Below are positions 24,047-34,422 of a DNA stretch of 64,000 bases, piece by piece. Each line of letters opens with the position of its first letter. Position 1 is the stretch's first letter. The notes beneath the pieces were generated by a model, which was not told the origin of the DNA, did no database searches, and saw only the letters and a program-made list of their open reading frames with translations. This stretch comes from Photorhabdus heterorhabditis (lineage in GTDB: Bacteria; Pseudomonadota; Gammaproteobacteria; Enterobacterales; Enterobacteriaceae). Location of the stretch: assembly GCF_018448905.1 (NCBI RefSeq), contig NZ_RCWA01000010.1:1-64000 (forward strand), read 5' to 3'. The position numbers and the translations under genes were made by a program.

Positions 24047-24934
24047 ATGATAAAGCCTGAACGTCCCCTCGCTTATATTGGGCGTTTCGCCCCGTCACCT
24101 TCGGGTGATCTTCACTTTGGTTCGTTAATCACAGCAATTGGCAGCTATTTGCAAGCCCGTGCTAATCAGGGAAAATGGCTGATACGTATTGACGATATTG
24201 ATCCGCCCAGAGAGGTTCCCGGCGCTGCCAGCCGTATTCTCCAGACTCTTGAACATTATGGCCTACATTGGGATGGCGAAGTTCTCTATCAATCCCAGCG
24301 TCATGACGCTTACCGCTATGTCCTTAATCAGTTACAACAACAAGGGGTAAGCTATAACTGTATCTGTACCCGTCAACGTATTCAGCAGGCTAATGGTTTT
24401 TACGATAAAAACTGCCGTGAATTAAATCTACCTCTTAATCATGCAGCAATCCGACTTAAGCAGAATAATCCTGTTTATGGTTTTGAAGATAAATTGCTGG
24501 GATACCTGAGCGCTGACCCTGCCATGGCAGAAGAAGATTTCATTATTCATCGTCGTGATGGCTTATTTGCCTATAATCTGGCGGTTGTTATTGATGATGA
24601 TTATCAGGGTGTGACAGAAGTCGTGAGAGGGGCTGATTTGATTGAGCCAACTGTTCGCCAGATTGCACTTTATCAGCAATTAAATTTAAAGATCCCTGAT
24701 TATATTCACCTACCATTGGCTCTGAATAAAAACGGCAATAAACTTTCCAAACAGAATCATGCTCAACCAGTCCCGCTGGATGATCCCCGACCGTTACTCA
24801 TTGAAGCATTATCTTTCCTTAATCAGCCTGTCATAAAAAATTGGCCGGACCTTTCCCGTGACCAGTTGTTGAAAAAAGCAACAGCACATTGGGATCTGGA
24901 CCAGATTCCGCGACAAGATAAAATATACAAGTAA
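24047..24934 (+). CDS. gluQ: glutamyl-Q tRNA(Asp) synthetase
   Basis: Shortened glutamyl-tRNA synthetase paralogue that attaches glutamate to queuosine in the anticodon of tRNA(Asp). It has the class I signature [14 protein letters not shown] (about 13-26), a Cys-rich zinc motif (CICTRQR...YDKNC) and a KLSKQN version of KMSKS, and it lacks the anticodon-binding domain, as the family should (295 aa). It follows dksA directly, the usual enterobacterial order. Confidence 0.94.
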   Translation: MIKPERPLAYIGRFAPSPSGDLHFGSLITAIGSYLQARANQGKWLIRIDDIDPPREVPGAASRILQTLEHYGLHWDGEVLYQSQRHDAYRYVLNQLQQQGVSYNCICTRQRIQQANGFYDKNCRELNLPLNHAAIRLKQNNPVYGFEDKLLGYLSADPAMAEEDFIIHRRDGLFAYNLAVVIDDDYQGVTEVVRGADLIEPTVRQIALYQQLNLKIPDYIHLPLALNKNGNKLSKQNHAQPVPLDDPRPLLIEALSFLNQPVIKNWPDLSRDQLLKKATAHWDLDQIPRQDKIYK

Positions 24935-25050
24935 CATGAATAAAGTTACCGTTAGTCATAACAACCATTCTCAAAAAATACACAGTAGGCTATGATTAGC
25001 CGCTGTTTTTTATTCGTTTTTATATGATTAGTTACTTATCGAGGTGTACC

Positions 25051-26592
25051 ATTTTTAACCGAGTAGCAAATTTCTGCCGTAATTTATTGATCCGCGAGGG
25101 AAAAATTGACCGCGAACTACAGGCAGCCAGTGAAAGGCCAGTCACCGTATCTGACCGTTCTTCTCAGGAAGAGTACGTAACTCTTCAATCTAATCACCAA
25201 AATACCTGCCAACTTTCATCCAGCGTGAACGCTCAAAAGAAAGTTGAACAGGAAAACCCTTATTCAGATTTACCCATAACGGTAATTTCACGTGAACAAC
25301 ACAATATTTCTCGTAGAGATATCAGTGAGAATGCGCTTAAGGTACTTTACCGTTTAAATAAATCTGGTTTTGATGCTTATCTGGTTGGCGGTGGTGTCCG
25401 TGACTTGTTGCTGGGCACAAAGCCGAAAGATTTTGATATTGCCACCAATGCAACACCAGAACAGGTTCGTAAATTATTCCGTAACTGCCGTCTGGTGGGA
25501 CGCCGTTTCCGCTTAGCCCATATTATGTTTGGCCCGGAAGTGATTGAAGTTGCAACATTCCGTGGTCCACATGAACAAACTGATTCCGATGATAAAAGTC
25601 AGTCACAACATGCTCAAAGCGGTATGCTGTTACGGGATAACATCTTTGGTTCAATTGAAGAAGATGCTATGCGCCGTGATTTCACGATCAACAGCCTCTA
25701 TTACGGCATCAATGATTTCTCTCTGCGTGATTATGTTGGCGGTCTTCATGATCTGGAAACCGGCGTTATCCGTCTGATTGGTGATCCAGAAACCCGCTAT
25801 CGGGAAGATCCAGTAAGAATGCTGCGTGCAGTTCGTTTCGCCAGCAAACTGAATATGACCATCAACGAAGATACCGCCGAACCTATCTCTCGTCTGGCTT
25901 TTCTACTGAGCAATATTCCACCTGCTCGCCTGTTTGAAGAATCTTTAAAACTTTTGCAAACAGGCCAAGGCTACAGCACTTATAAGCTGCTACGCAAATA
26001 TCACCTGTTCCAACCACTATTCCCATTGGTTCAACGCTATTTCACCGAAAATAACAATTCGCCAATGGAACATATGCTCAATCAGGTTCTGAAGAATACC
26101 GACTACCGGTTACAGAATGATAAGCGGGTTAATCCGGCGTTTTTGTTCGCTGCAATGCTTTGGTATCCACTGGTTGAACATGCTGAAAAGCTATCTCAGG
26201 AAAGTGGTTTAACTTACTACGACTCCTTTGCATTAGCGATGAATGATATTCTGGACGAACAGTGCCACTCTATTGCTATTCCTAAGCGCCTGACAACCAT
26301 CATGCGTGATATCTGGCAATTACAGTTACGTCTGCCGCGCCGTCATGGTAAACGCGCAAACAAATTGATGGAGCATCCTAAATTTCGGGCTGCCTATGAC
26401 CTGCTAGAACTACGTGCGAATGTTGAAAACCGTAATGAGCTAAAAGAGCTGGCCCACTGGTGGGGAGAATTCCAGCTGGTCAATGCCTCGCAGCAGCGGG
26501 GGATGATTTCTGAATTGGGCAATGATGTTATCCGTCGCCGTACACGGTCACGCCGCTACTACAAACCAAGATTGGGCAGGGATAGCAGATAA
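25051..26592 (+). CDS. pcnB: poly(A) polymerase I, probable AUU start
   Basis: Adds poly(A) tails to RNA 3' ends and so promotes decay. The nucleotidyltransferase core shows [12 protein letters not shown] and [15 protein letters not shown] with the catalytic Asp pair, plus [11 protein letters not shown] and [14 protein letters not shown], ending in an Arg-rich tail. The N terminus homologous to E. coli begins at an ATT codon (25051) that has GAGGTG 4 bases upstream; E. coli pcnB is known to start at AUU. An in-frame ATG at 25024 has no ribosome site. From the ATT the protein is 513 aa, longer than E. coli (465) because of an extra polar segment around residues 20-80. Confidence 0.92.
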   Translation: MFNRVANFCRNLLIREGKIDRELQAASERPVTVSDRSSQEEYVTLQSNHQNTCQLSSSVNAQKKVEQENPYSDLPITVISREQHNISRRDISENALKVLYRLNKSGFDAYLVGGGVRDLLLGTKPKDFDIATNATPEQVRKLFRNCRLVGRRFRLAHIMFGPEVIEVATFRGPHEQTDSDDKSQSQHAQSGMLLRDNIFGSIEEDAMRRDFTINSLYYGINDFSLRDYVGGLHDLETGVIRLIGDPETRYREDPVRMLRAVRFASKLNMTINEDTAEPISRLAFLLSNIPPARLFEESLKLLQTGQGYSTYKLLRKYHLFQPLFPLVQRYFTENNNSPMEHMLNQVLKNTDYRLQNDKRVNPAFLFAAMLWYPLVEHAEKLSQESGLTYYDSFALAMNDILDEQCHSIAIPKRLTTIMRDIWQLQLRLPRRHGKRANKLMEHPKFRAAYDLLELRANVENRNELKELAHWWGEFQLVNASQQRGMISELGNDVIRRRTRSRRYYKPRLGRDSR

Positions 26593-26594
26593 TC

Positions 26595-27110
26595 ATGACT
26601 CGTGTTTATATCGCTCTTGGTAGCAATCTAGCGAAGCCTGTGCAGCAAGTAAAAAATGCCCTTGCTGCATTAAAAGAATTACCCGAAACAGAGTTTATTA
26701 CCTGTTCCTCTCTGTATCGTACCAAACCGATGGGACCACAGGATCAACCAGACTTTCTGAATGCGGTGGTAGCACTGGAAACCACTCTGGAACCGGAAAC
26801 ATTGCTCAATCACACCCAAGCGATTGAATTGGCTCAAGGACGAGTAAGGAAAAATGAGCGCTGGGGGCCAAGGACACTTGATCTGGATATCATGCTATTT
26901 GGTAATCAGGTCATTAATACCGAACGCCTGACAGTTCCCCACTATGGACTAAAACAGCGCGAATTCATGCTTTATCCGTTAGCTGAAATTGCCCCTGACC
27001 TTGTGTTTCCTGATGGGGAAGCTTTATCTGAAAGACTGAAATATATCCCAGAAAACGGCCTGACACTCTGGCTACAACCACAGTCCTCTGATCCCAGTAA
27101 TTGCATATAA
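26595..27110 (+). CDS. folK: HPPK (2-amino-4-hydroxy-6-hydroxymethyldihydropteridine pyrophosphokinase)
   Basis: Transfers pyrophosphate from ATP to hydroxymethyl-dihydropterin in folate synthesis. The family signature NERWGPRTLDLDIMLFG, with the two metal-binding Asp residues, is at about residues 88-104, and the start MTRVYIALGSNLAKP is typical. The ATG lies 2 bases after the pcnB stop, so the two are co-translated. Length 171 aa is slightly above the E. coli 159. Confidence 0.95.
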   Translation: MTRVYIALGSNLAKPVQQVKNALAALKELPETEFITCSSLYRTKPMGPQDQPDFLNAVVALETTLEPETLLNHTQAIELAQGRVRKNERWGPRTLDLDIMLFGNQVINTERLTVPHYGLKQREFMLYPLAEIAPDLVFPDGEALSERLKYIPENGLTLWLQPQSSDPSNCI

Positions 27111-27176
27111 GGATCTCAGTTCAGTCCGTGGCCGATTTCTGTACATAACAAGAAAAATTGCAGGAGAAGATAGATA

Positions 27177-27968
27177 ATGAAACCAATGACCATGACTGAT
27201 CTGAATCAGCTCAAAAAAGAAAAACGGAAATTCGCGACGATTACCGCTTATGACGCCAGCTTTGCTCAACTGTTTACCGAACAAGGTATTAATGTCATGC
27301 TGGTTGGTGACTCTCTGGGTATGACATTGCAAGGGGCGGATACCACCATTCCAGTGACCGTTGAAGATATTGTCTATCATACTCGTTGCGTCCGCGCCGG
27401 CGCACCCTATACTTTTCTTATTGCCGATATGCCTTTCATGAGTTATGCCACACCAGAGCAGAGTTGTAAAAACGCTGCCAAGCTTATGCGTGCCGGCGCT
27501 AACATGGTTAAAGTTGAGGGCGGTAGCTGGCTATATGATACCGTTAAAATGCTTACCGAGCGTTCCGTACCCGTTTGCGCTCATTTAGGGCTAACTCCCC
27601 AGTCGGTCCATGTTCTGGGCGGTTATAAAGTTCAGGGACGTGATGAAATATCGGCCAATCAATTGATAAAAGATGCAATTACATTAGAAAAGGCTGGCGC
27701 GCAATTGCTGGTACTGGAATGCGTACCCGTTGAATTGGCTAAACGTATCACCGATGAATTACAGATCCCAGTAATTGGTATTGGTGCCGGTAATATGACT
27801 GATGGGCAAGTTTTAGTGATGCATGATGCATTAGGCATTACAGCAAGCCCACCTAAATTTGCAAAAAACTTCCTTGAAGAAGCTGGAAATATGCGTGATG
27901 CCATCCGTCTATATAAAGCACAGGTGGAAAGCGGCACTTATCCTGGCAAAGAACACTCATTTTATTAA
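27177..27968 (+). CDS. panB: ketopantoate hydroxymethyltransferase
   Basis: First committed step of pantothenate synthesis: adds a hydroxymethyl group from methylene-THF to 2-oxoisovalerate. The TIM-barrel protein (263 aa) shows the metal-binding VGDSLGM segment, [13 protein letters not shown] and IGIGAG in order. GCAGGAGA precedes the ATG. It begins the panBCD run, 66 bases after folK. Confidence 0.96.
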   Translation: MKPMTMTDLNQLKKEKRKFATITAYDASFAQLFTEQGINVMLVGDSLGMTLQGADTTIPVTVEDIVYHTRCVRAGAPYTFLIADMPFMSYATPEQSCKNAAKLMRAGANMVKVEGGSWLYDTVKMLTERSVPVCAHLGLTPQSVHVLGGYKVQGRDEISANQLIKDAITLEKAGAQLLVLECVPVELAKRITDELQIPVIGIGAGNMTDGQVLVMHDALGITASPPKFAKNFLEEAGNMRDAIRLYKAQVESGTYPGKEHSFY

Positions 27969-28021
27969 TAACTCACCCTTGTTAGCCTGAAAGCTTTGAA
28001 CAAATTAAGGAGTATTAAGCA

Positions 28022-28876
28022 ATGCTGATTGTCGAAACTATACCGATTCTACGCCGTGAAATCCGCCGTTGGCGTCAGGAAGGGAAACGCATTGCACTCG
28101 TGCCAACAATGGGTAACTTGCACGACGGCCATATGACGCTAGTCGATGAAGCCAAAGCGCAAGCAGACATTGTTATCGTCAGCATTTTCGTTAACCCGAT
28201 GCAATTTAATCGTCAGGATGATCTGGCAAGATATCCGCGCACTTTGCAGGAAGATTGCGAAAAGCTCCATCAACACGGTGTCGATCTGGTATTCGCTCCT
28301 GCCGATAAGGAAATGTACCCTAATGGTATGGAACATCAGACTTATGTTGAAGTTCCTGAATTTTCTACCATTCTGGAAGGTGCCAGCCGTCCCGGTCATT
28401 TCCGTGGCGTTTCAACGGTGGTAAGCAAATTGTTCAATCTGGTGCAGCCGGATTTGACCTATTTTGGCGAGAAAGATTTTCAGCAATTACAGCTTATCCG
28501 CAAAATGATTGCCGATATGGCTTATGATATTACTTTGATTTCCGTACCGACTGTACGCGATAAAAATAGCCTGGCTCTAAGTTCACGTAATAACAACTTA
28601 ACCGCCGATGAACATAAAATCGCGCCAAAACTCAGCAAGATCATGAAATCTATAGCTGAAAAAATGGCACAAGGTGAACGCCACACAGAGCAATTGCTCA
28701 CCCAAGCTTCCGAACAGCTACGCGAAGTTGGTTTTATACCTGATGAGCTGTTTATCCGGGACGCCGAAACTCTGGCTCCGTTAAATACCGAAAGCAAAAA
28801 AGCGGTTATTCTGATGGCCGCCTGGTTAGGGCAAACCCGTTTGATCGATAATCAACAAATAGATTTAACGCAATAA
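28022..28876 (+). CDS. panC: pantothenate synthetase
   Basis: Joins pantoate and beta-alanine using ATP. It has the nucleotide-binding [14 protein letters not shown] with HDGH at about residues 34-37, [15 protein letters not shown] and the [10 protein letters not shown] (KMSKS-like) loop. Length 284 aa is standard. TAAGGAGTATTAAGCA precedes the ATG, 53 bases after panB. Confidence 0.96.
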   Translation: MLIVETIPILRREIRRWRQEGKRIALVPTMGNLHDGHMTLVDEAKAQADIVIVSIFVNPMQFNRQDDLARYPRTLQEDCEKLHQHGVDLVFAPADKEMYPNGMEHQTYVEVPEFSTILEGASRPGHFRGVSTVVSKLFNLVQPDLTYFGEKDFQQLQLIRKMIADMAYDITLISVPTVRDKNSLALSSRNNNLTADEHKIAPKLSKIMKSIAEKMAQGERHTEQLLTQASEQLREVGFIPDELFIRDAETLAPLNTESKKAVILMAAWLGQTRLIDNQQIDLTQ

Positions 28877-28956
28877 TCGCCCGCTGTATCAGGCATTACT
28901 GATACAGGAAAATAAAATAACAGATTCTAAGTTGTCATTGAATCAGGAGAGAAACC

Positions 28957-29337
28957 ATGTTGCGCACTATGCTACAGGGGAAATTGCACCGAGTGAAAGT
29001 CACTCAGGCAGATCTGCATTATGAAGGTTCCTGTGCAATTGATCAGAATTTTATGGATGCAGCCGGTATTCTGGAATATGAAGCCATTGATATCTATAAC
29101 GTGGATAACGGTGAGCGCTTTTCCACTTATGCTATTGCTGCTGAACGTGGCTCTAGAATAATTTCAGTCAACGGAGCAGCAGCGCGCCGTGCCGCAGTAG
29201 GTGATAAGCTAATTATCTGCTCATATGTACAAATTTCAGATGAAGACGCCCATCATCATAAGCCGAATGTCGCTTACTTCGATGGCAATAATATTATGAG
29301 CCGTATGGCTAAAGCCGTGCCAGTTCAGGTAGCTTAA
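28957..29337 (+). CDS. panD: aspartate 1-decarboxylase, pyruvoyl enzyme
   Basis: Makes beta-alanine for pantothenate. The proenzyme (126 aa) cleaves itself at the Gly-Ser bond in YEGSCAID (about residues 22-29) to form the pyruvoyl cofactor. CAGGAGAGAAACC precedes the ATG. In E. coli a gene separates panC and panD; here they are adjacent with 80 bases between. An inverted repeat atgggtagg/cctacccat (29359-29404) lies between it and the convergent yadH. Confidence 0.96.
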   Translation: MLRTMLQGKLHRVKVTQADLHYEGSCAIDQNFMDAAGILEYEAIDIYNVDNGERFSTYAIAAERGSRIISVNGAAARRAAVGDKLIICSYVQISDEDAHHHKPNVAYFDGNNIMSRMAKAVPVQVA

Positions 29338-29423
29338 ATATTAATTATATGCTCGATAATGGGTAGGTTGTGAAGACCTCTGTAAATAAACTTCCCCTAC
29401 CCATCAAATAAAAGAATCTACAA

Positions 29424-30194
29424 TTAGGTTCTCAACCCCCGTCCTGTATCAATCAAATACCAAGCAACAAGATAAAAAACTATAATAAACGCGCTTAAAA
29501 CCCCCAACGTTATGATTAATGAAACATCGGTAATTCCCAAAAAACCATAGCGGAAGCCACTGATCATATAAACTATCGGATTGAGTTTGGAAACCGCTTG
29601 CCAAAATGGGGGTAATAATGTCAGCGAGTAAAATACCCCGCCAAGATAGGTCAGCGGCGTTAATACGAACGTTGGAATAATACTGATATCATCAAACGTC
29701 TTAGCGAAAATTGAATTCAGCAATCCCCCTAATGAGAATAGAATTGATGTCATCAACAACGTGACAACAATCATCCACCAGGAATGAATATGAAGCGGAA
29801 CAAAAAACAGGGAAACTAATGTCACCAAAATACCAACACAAACTCCACGAGCGACACCCCCCCCCACAAAGCCCGTGATAACGATGTGCGTTGGCACCGG
29901 TGCTACCAGTAATTCCTCAATACTACGCTGAAATTTCGCCCCAAAAAAAGAAGAGGAAACATTAGCGTAAGAGTTAGTAATCACTGACATCATAATCAGG
30001 CCAGGGACAATAAACTGCATGTAATCCACACCCCCCATTTCCCCAATACGCGAACCAATCAAGCTACCGAAAATAATAAAATAGAGTGACATGGTAATAA
30101 CTGGCGGTAATAAAGTTTGTACCCAAATACGACCAAAACGGGTAATTTCTTTAATCCAGATAGTTTTTAGTGCCACCCAATACAGCTGAATCAT
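29424..30194 (-). CDS. yadH: ABC-2 type exporter permease YadH
   Basis: Inner-membrane permease (256 aa) with six predicted membrane spans, partner of the YadG ATPase. It matches E. coli YadH through FDDISIIPTFVLTPLTYLGG and PIVYMISGFRYGFLG. The transported substrate is not known. Three glycine codons in FVGGGVARG are written as an uninterrupted run of nine G on the coding strand (plus-strand C run 29857-29865), a possible slippage site. The start overlaps the yadG stop by 4 bases. Confidence 0.92.
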   Translation of the reverse strand: MIQLYWVALKTIWIKEITRFGRIWVQTLLPPVITMSLYFIIFGSLIGSRIGEMGGVDYMQFIVPGLIMMSVITNSYANVSSSFFGAKFQRSIEELLVAPVPTHIVITGFVGGGVARGVCVGILVTLVSLFFVPLHIHSWWMIVVTLLMTSILFSLGGLLNSIFAKTFDDISIIPTFVLTPLTYLGGVFYSLTLLPPFWQAVSKLNPIVYMISGFRYGFLGITDVSLIITLGVLSAFIIVFYLVAWYLIDTGRGLRT

Positions 30195-31117
30195 TTACTA
30201 TCTCCTTGTACGTTATTCACCAAGCTAACAAATAACTCTTCCAAACGGTTCGCTTTATTACGCATACTCAAAATATGCACCCCCTGAGCGCTTAATTGGG
30301 TAAATACGCCGTTTATTCCCTGCCCACGTTGAACATCCACTTCCAAAGTAGACGCATCCAGCAGCCGATAGTCATATCCTATCAGTTCAAGAATTGGGTT
30401 TTGCATGGCCAGATCGAAGACGAACGTTTCAGACTCCACCTGACTAAGCAGGTTTTTCATACTGGTGTTTTCCACCAATTCACCATGCTGAATAATACCA
30501 ATATTACGGCACAGCATTTCTGCCTCTTCCAGATAATGGGTAGTTAAAATAATCGTGGTTCCTTGTGCGTTCAATTCTTTCAAAAAACTCCACATCGAAC
30601 GGCGAAGTTCAATATCGACACCCGCTGTCGGCTCATCAAGAATCAATAATTTAGGCTGATGCATCAAAGCACGTACAATCATCAGACGACGTTTCATACC
30701 ACCGGATAGACGAATCGCCCGTTGATCGCGCTTCTCCCACAGCTCCAACTGAGACAGATAGATTTTCGCTCTAGCCTGAGCCACATTCCTCGGCACACCG
30801 TAGTAACCTGCCTGATTGAGCACAATCTGCAATACCGTTTCAAACGGATTAAAGTTAAATTCCTGTGGAACAAGACCTAACTGGCGTTTAGCATTGACAA
30901 TATCAGTATCAATATCGTAGCCAAATACCTTAACCTTACCGCTGCTTTTATTTACCAGAGAGCTAATAATACCGATTGTGGTGGACTTCCCTGCACCGTT
31001 CGGACCCAATAATGCGTAGAAGTCTCCTGCTTCTACATTCAGGTCAATCCCGCGCAGCGCTTTAATGCCACCAGCGTAAGTCTTGGTAAGCTGCGTTAAC
31101 TCCAATGCATAAGTCAT
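30191..31117 (-). CDS. yadG: ABC exporter ATPase YadG
   Basis: Cytoplasmic ATPase driving YadH. Motifs in order: Walker A GPNGAGKST (about 38-46), Q-loop LVPQEF, signature LSGGMKRRL, Walker B LLILDEPTAG and the switch His in TTHYLEE. Length 308 aa matches E. coli YadG. It is divergent from can, which starts 186 bases away, the same arrangement as E. coli. Confidence 0.93.
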   Translation of the reverse strand: MTYALELTQLTKTYAGGIKALRGIDLNVEAGDFYALLGPNGAGKSTTIGIISSLVNKSSGKVKVFGYDIDTDIVNAKRQLGLVPQEFNFNPFETVLQIVLNQAGYYGVPRNVAQARAKIYLSQLELWEKRDQRAIRLSGGMKRRLMIVRALMHQPKLLILDEPTAGVDIELRRSMWSFLKELNAQGTTIILTTHYLEEAEMLCRNIGIIQHGELVENTSMKNLLSQVESETFVFDLAMQNPILELIGYDYRLLDASTLEVDVQRGQGINGVFTQLSAQGVHILSMRNKANRLEELFVSLVNNVQGDSK

Positions 31118-31303
31118 AAATTAAAAAACACCTTTATTATCTAGCCACTTTTACGTGTAATATGAAAATATAATGTTCCTTTCCTGCCTAACTTTCTTTG
31201 CAAAAACAGCAGAAGATTAAAAACAAGCAGCAACAAGATATTAAAATTTCTATTGATGTTGTATATGATTCTATCTTAAAGAAACACTACCAGGCTATTA
31301 ACC

Positions 31304-31957
31304 ATGATGAAAAAAATAGAAGAGCTACTTGCCAATAACAAACAGTGGTCAGAATCGGTTAACGAAGAAAATCCAAAATTTTTCAAAGAATTAGCAAAGT
31401 CGCAGAAACCTCATTTCTTGTGGATTGGTTGTTCAGACAGTCGGGTACCCGCAGAGAAACTGATTGATGCTGCTCCAGGTGACTTATTTGTTCACAGGAA
31501 TGTTGCAAACCTGGTTATCCATACCGATTTAAATTGCCTTTCTGTTATTCAGTACGCAGTAGACGTACTGGAAGTTGAACATATTATTATCTGCGGCCAC
31601 TATGGCTGTGGTGGTATTGAAGCAGCCATTGATGGTACCGAACTAGGATTGATTAATAACTGGTTGCTGCATATTCGTGATCTTTGGTACAAACACAGCT
31701 CTATGCTAGGTGAATTGCCACCAAGTGAGCGCTTAAACCGTCTGTGTGAAATTAATGTTGTCGAACAGGTATACAACCTTGGTCACTCAACCATTATGCA
31801 ATCGGCGTGGAAACGAGGTCAAAAAGTGATGATCCATGGCTGGGTTTATGGAATCCATAATGGTCAGTTGCAGGATCTTGAAGTTACAGCTGATAGTCGC
31901 GAAAAACTGGAACTTGCCTATCGTCAGACAATCTCCAAACTGACACATAAGAAGTGA
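31304..31957 (+). CDS. can: beta-carbonic anhydrase
   Basis: Zinc enzyme hydrating CO2 to bicarbonate, needed at ambient CO2. The ligands are clear: Cys and Asp-Arg in [11 protein letters not shown] (about 42-52) and His/Cys in HYGCGG (about 99-104). The 217 aa protein is the orthologue of E. coli Can (YadF), placed divergent from yadG as expected. Two ATGs in tandem make the start uncertain by one codon. A second, more distant family member is at 15920. Confidence 0.95.
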   Translation: MMKKIEELLANNKQWSESVNEENPKFFKELAKSQKPHFLWIGCSDSRVPAEKLIDAAPGDLFVHRNVANLVIHTDLNCLSVIQYAVDVLEVEHIIICGHYGCGGIEAAIDGTELGLINNWLLHIRDLWYKHSSMLGELPPSERLNRLCEINVVEQVYNLGHSTIMQSAWKRGQKVMIHGWVYGIHNGQLQDLEVTADSREKLELAYRQTISKLTHKK

Positions 31958-32088
31958 TTTTTTAGATCATTCATAAAATACGCTGTAGAAAAGGTTATCT
32001 TTGACTTTTTCTATAGTGTAATTACACGAAGATTTATACAGATTTTTATTTAATTAAACCACGAATAGCTATTTTTATTTTTCGAGTT

Positions 32089-32212
32089 TATACCCAAGAA
32101 ACTTCAAGATGCATCGCGACGGCAAGGGAGCGAATCCCCGGGAGCATAGATAACTCTATGACCGGGGTGAGTGCAGCCAACAAAGAGACAACTTGAAAGA
32201 TAACAGGTATAA
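32089..32212. repeat. ERIC element
   Basis: Runs from tatacccaagaaacttcaag to acttgaaagataacaggtataa with the gaatccccgggagcatag...ctatgaccggggt hairpin; same orientation as the 23230 copy. It lies 132 bases after can. The next 240 bases are very AT-rich and hold nothing I can name before the higBA promoter. Confidence 0.92.
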
Positions 32213-32450
32213 TTAGTTAACCTTTACTATCTAACTCAACACACTAAAATATAAAATAGTAGAAACTTTCATTTCTCAAAAATAAAACACCCAATAGTTA
32301 ATTAATCCATTAAATTAGTCAGAATATTTTTATAATCTCTTTGACAATTTGTATAATTATTTCTAGAATCTGAAAGTTAATTATCCTAAATAATGTAAAA
32401 TTAATAATTAACCTGAATACTTATAATATTGCAGAAATTATATGCATCAG

Positions 32451-32497
32451 TTGACATGCAATTACAATTTCCGCATAGTGTGCATATACAGTATACG
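32451..32497 (+). promoter_or_regulatory. putative higBA promoter and operator
   Basis: A perfect -35 TTGACA (32451-32456) and CATAGT (32474-32479) are 17 bases apart. Directly after is a palindrome c-tatac-a-gtata-g (32483-32497; core TATACAGTATA), suited to binding by the dimeric HigA antitoxin. It lies 8 bases before the higB start. Assignment as operator is inference. Confidence 0.6.
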
Positions 32498-32505
32498 ATC
32501 CTGGT

Positions 32506-32787
32506 ATGATTAAGAGCTTCAAACACAAAGAACTGGAGAAATTTTTCAAAACTGGTTCTACCTCTGGCATACAGCCTAAACATGCCACAAAGCTGCAAAT
32601 CCAGCTAACCGCATTGAATATGGCTAAAAAACCAGAAGATATGAGTGCCCCTGGATGGAAACTTCATCCATTAAAAGGAACAAATTTTAGCGGTCATTGG
32701 GCAATATCTGTTAACAGTAACTGGCATTTAACATTTAGATTCGAAGGCGAAGATATAATTCTCGTTAATTATCAAGATTATCACTGA
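32506..32787 (+). CDS. higB: HigB-type toxin (RelE superfamily)
   Basis: The 93 aa protein starts [14 protein letters not shown] and has the HigB blocks [34 protein letters not shown] and the terminal VNYQDYH. HigB toxins cut mRNA on the ribosome. The toxin comes before the antitoxin, the order typical of hig loci. The base and motif set look complete, so it is probably active. It sits between can and hpt, which are neighbours in E. coli. Confidence 0.9.
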   Translation: MIKSFKHKELEKFFKTGSTSGIQPKHATKLQIQLTALNMAKKPEDMSAPGWKLHPLKGTNFSGHWAISVNSNWHLTFRFEGEDIILVNYQDYH

Positions 32788-32797
32788 GGGCAGTGAA

Positions 32798-33076
32798 ATG
32801 AAAATGCACAAACCTGCACACCCTGGCATAGTTTTGCGTGAATATCTTGGTGACATATCTGTCACAGAGGCAGCAAAGGCTCTCGGTATAACCAGAGCTG
32901 CACTATCCCGCATATTAAACGGCAATGCAGGAATATCTGCTGATATGGCCCTGCGACTGGAAGCTGCATTAGGTACGAGTGCCGAAATGTGGACAGGAAT
33001 GCAGTCTCAGTATGAACTGTGGATTGCCTCACAGCACAAAAGACCAGAAATAAAACCAATACTGGCTCACTCCTGA
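32798..33076 (+). CDS. higA: HigA-type antitoxin (XRE family)
   Basis: 92 aa helix-turn-helix protein that should neutralise HigB and repress the operon. It starts [19 protein letters not shown] and shows [21 protein letters not shown], the DNA-recognition helices of the VapI/HigA family. It begins 10 bases after the higB stop, with GAGGGCAGTGA as ribosome site inside the gap. Confidence 0.92.
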   Translation: MKMHKPAHPGIVLREYLGDISVTEAAKALGITRAALSRILNGNAGISADMALRLEAALGTSAEMWTGMQSQYELWIASQHKRPEIKPILAHS

Positions 33077-33143
33077 TAGCGTAATAAAAGGGGCTTTATT
33101 TAGACAACCGCAACACTACACACCATGCCTGAATCACAAAATA

Positions 33144-33171
33144 AAAACGGCAACCCGGAAGCTGCCGTTTT
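33144..33171 (-). terminator. terminator of hpt, possibly bidirectional
   Basis: Stem aaaacggca / tgccgtttt around acccggaagc, with A and T tracts on both sides, between convergent higA and hpt. Confidence 0.8.
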
Positions 33172-33186
33172 CAAATTCGATAAAAA

Positions 33187-33723
33187 TTACTCTTCTAGCA
33201 AAATCACATGCCCGATGTAAGGCAGATGGCGATAATGTTGTGCATAATCGATGCCGTAACCCACGACAAATTTATCTTCAATTGAATAACCAATCCACTC
33301 AACCGGAACATCAACCTCACGGCGGGAAGGTTTATCCAGTAAGGTACAGATTGCCAGTGATTTTGGCTCACGTAATGCCAAAATTTCACGTACTTTATTC
33401 AGCGTGTTACCTGAATCAATAATATCTTCCACAATCAGCACATGCTTACCACAAATATCTTCATCCAGATCTTTCATGATTTTCACATCACGAGTGGAAT
33501 TCATACCATTGCCGTAACTGGAAGCCGTCATAAAGTCTACTTCATGAGAAACCTGAATTTCGCGGCATAAATCCGCCATAAAAATAAAGGAGCCTCTCAA
33601 TAATCCGACCAGCACCAGCTCACTACCGCTATCACGATAATGTTCAGTGATCTGTTTCCCCAGTTCAGCGATACGTTGCTTAACCTCCTGTTCGGAGATC
33701 ATAACTTCTACAGTGTGTTTCAT
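33187..33723 (-). CDS. hpt: hypoxanthine phosphoribosyltransferase
   Basis: Purine salvage enzyme making IMP (and GMP) from base and PRPP. It has LVGLLRGSF, the PRPP motif [14 protein letters not shown] (about 99-112) and DFMTASSYG loop, and a standard length (178 aa). It matches E. coli Hpt almost throughout. Its neighbours here are toxin-antitoxin genes and ERIC copies instead of gcd. Confidence 0.96.
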   Translation of the reverse strand: MKHTVEVMISEQEVKQRIAELGKQITEHYRDSGSELVLVGLLRGSFIFMADLCREIQVSHEVDFMTASSYGNGMNSTRDVKIMKDLDEDICGKHVLIVEDIIDSGNTLNKVREILALREPKSLAICTLLDKPSRREVDVPVEWIGYSIEDKFVVGYGIDYAQHYRHLPYIGHVILLEE

Positions 33724-33820
33724 TATAAATTTAACCAGTTGTTTTTAATGGTAATAATCAAGATAAAGATCAGTGAAAATCATGATTACTGATACACCGT
33801 TCTTTCAAACGGATAAGATA

Positions 33821-33947
33821 TATACCCGTCATCTTTCAAGTTGCCTCTTTGTTAGCTGCTTTCACTGCCCCCAGTCACAGAGTTATCTATGCTCCTGGGG
33901 ATGCGTTCACTTGCCGCCGTGCTGCAATTTGAAATCTATTGGGTATA
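33821..33947. repeat. ERIC element
   Basis: Runs from tatacccgtcatctttcaag to gaaatctattgggtata, opposite orientation to the 32089 copy. It ends 1 base before the stop codon end of the 156 aa gene that follows, so it forms the 3' end of that TA-like operon and lies upstream of hpt. Confidence 0.92.
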
Positions 33948-33948
33948 G

Positions 33949-34419
33949 CTAGCCAGAAAATTGTTTTAATGACTCCAATATTTTGCGTTTCTGCCCACGT
34001 TTCATAGTCGGAGAACGTTTAATCGCGCCATATACTTCACGCATACAATAATTAGCAACTTTACCCTTAATAATATTATGATAATTAGTCCTGATTCCGC
34101 TCTTAATATCATTAATATCAAACGCGGCATGAGCCTCTATGCAATTAACAAACGAATCCCATTGTAAAAATTCATGATCTTTCTGGGGTAAATCGACTTG
34201 GCACTGAAGAAGCTCCTGTCGCAGCCGGATAAACTCGCTAATTTTAGAATTAATTATCAGAACAAGTAATGGCTCACAGCAGCAAACTAACAAATATTTT
34301 AACTTCGGAGGCATTGTAAAAGGGCAGTGAAGATAAAGAACATCTCCTATCGCCAAACTCTGTTTGGCTGAAAAATCTGCCCTAAAAGATGCGGGAAATT
34401 TGTCACCAAGATTAGTCAT
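33949..34419 (-). CDS. unassigned partner of a Panacea-type antitoxin, candidate toxin (156 aa)
   Basis: I do not recognise this protein for certain. The N-terminal half contains LAIGDVLYLHCPF, a Cys-rich strand YLLVCCCEPLLVLIINS and LLQCQVDLPQKDHEFLQWDS, which looks like a small beta-barrel of the PemK/MazF-like SH3 type; the C-terminal third is helical and basic, ending SPTMKRGQKRKILESLKQ. It starts 3 bases after the stop of a DUF4065 gene, so the two are co-translated. In known PanAT pairs the gene beside the DUF4065 antitoxin is a toxin of varied type. Toxicity is inferred from context only. Confidence 0.55.
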   Translation of the reverse strand: MTNLGDKFPASFRADFSAKQSLAIGDVLYLHCPFTMPPKLKYLLVCCCEPLLVLIINSKISEFIRLRQELLQCQVDLPQKDHEFLQWDSFVNCIEAHAAFDINDIKSGIRTNYHNIIKGKVANYCMREVYGAIKRSPTMKRGQKRKILESLKQFSG

Positions 34420-34422
34420 CAG

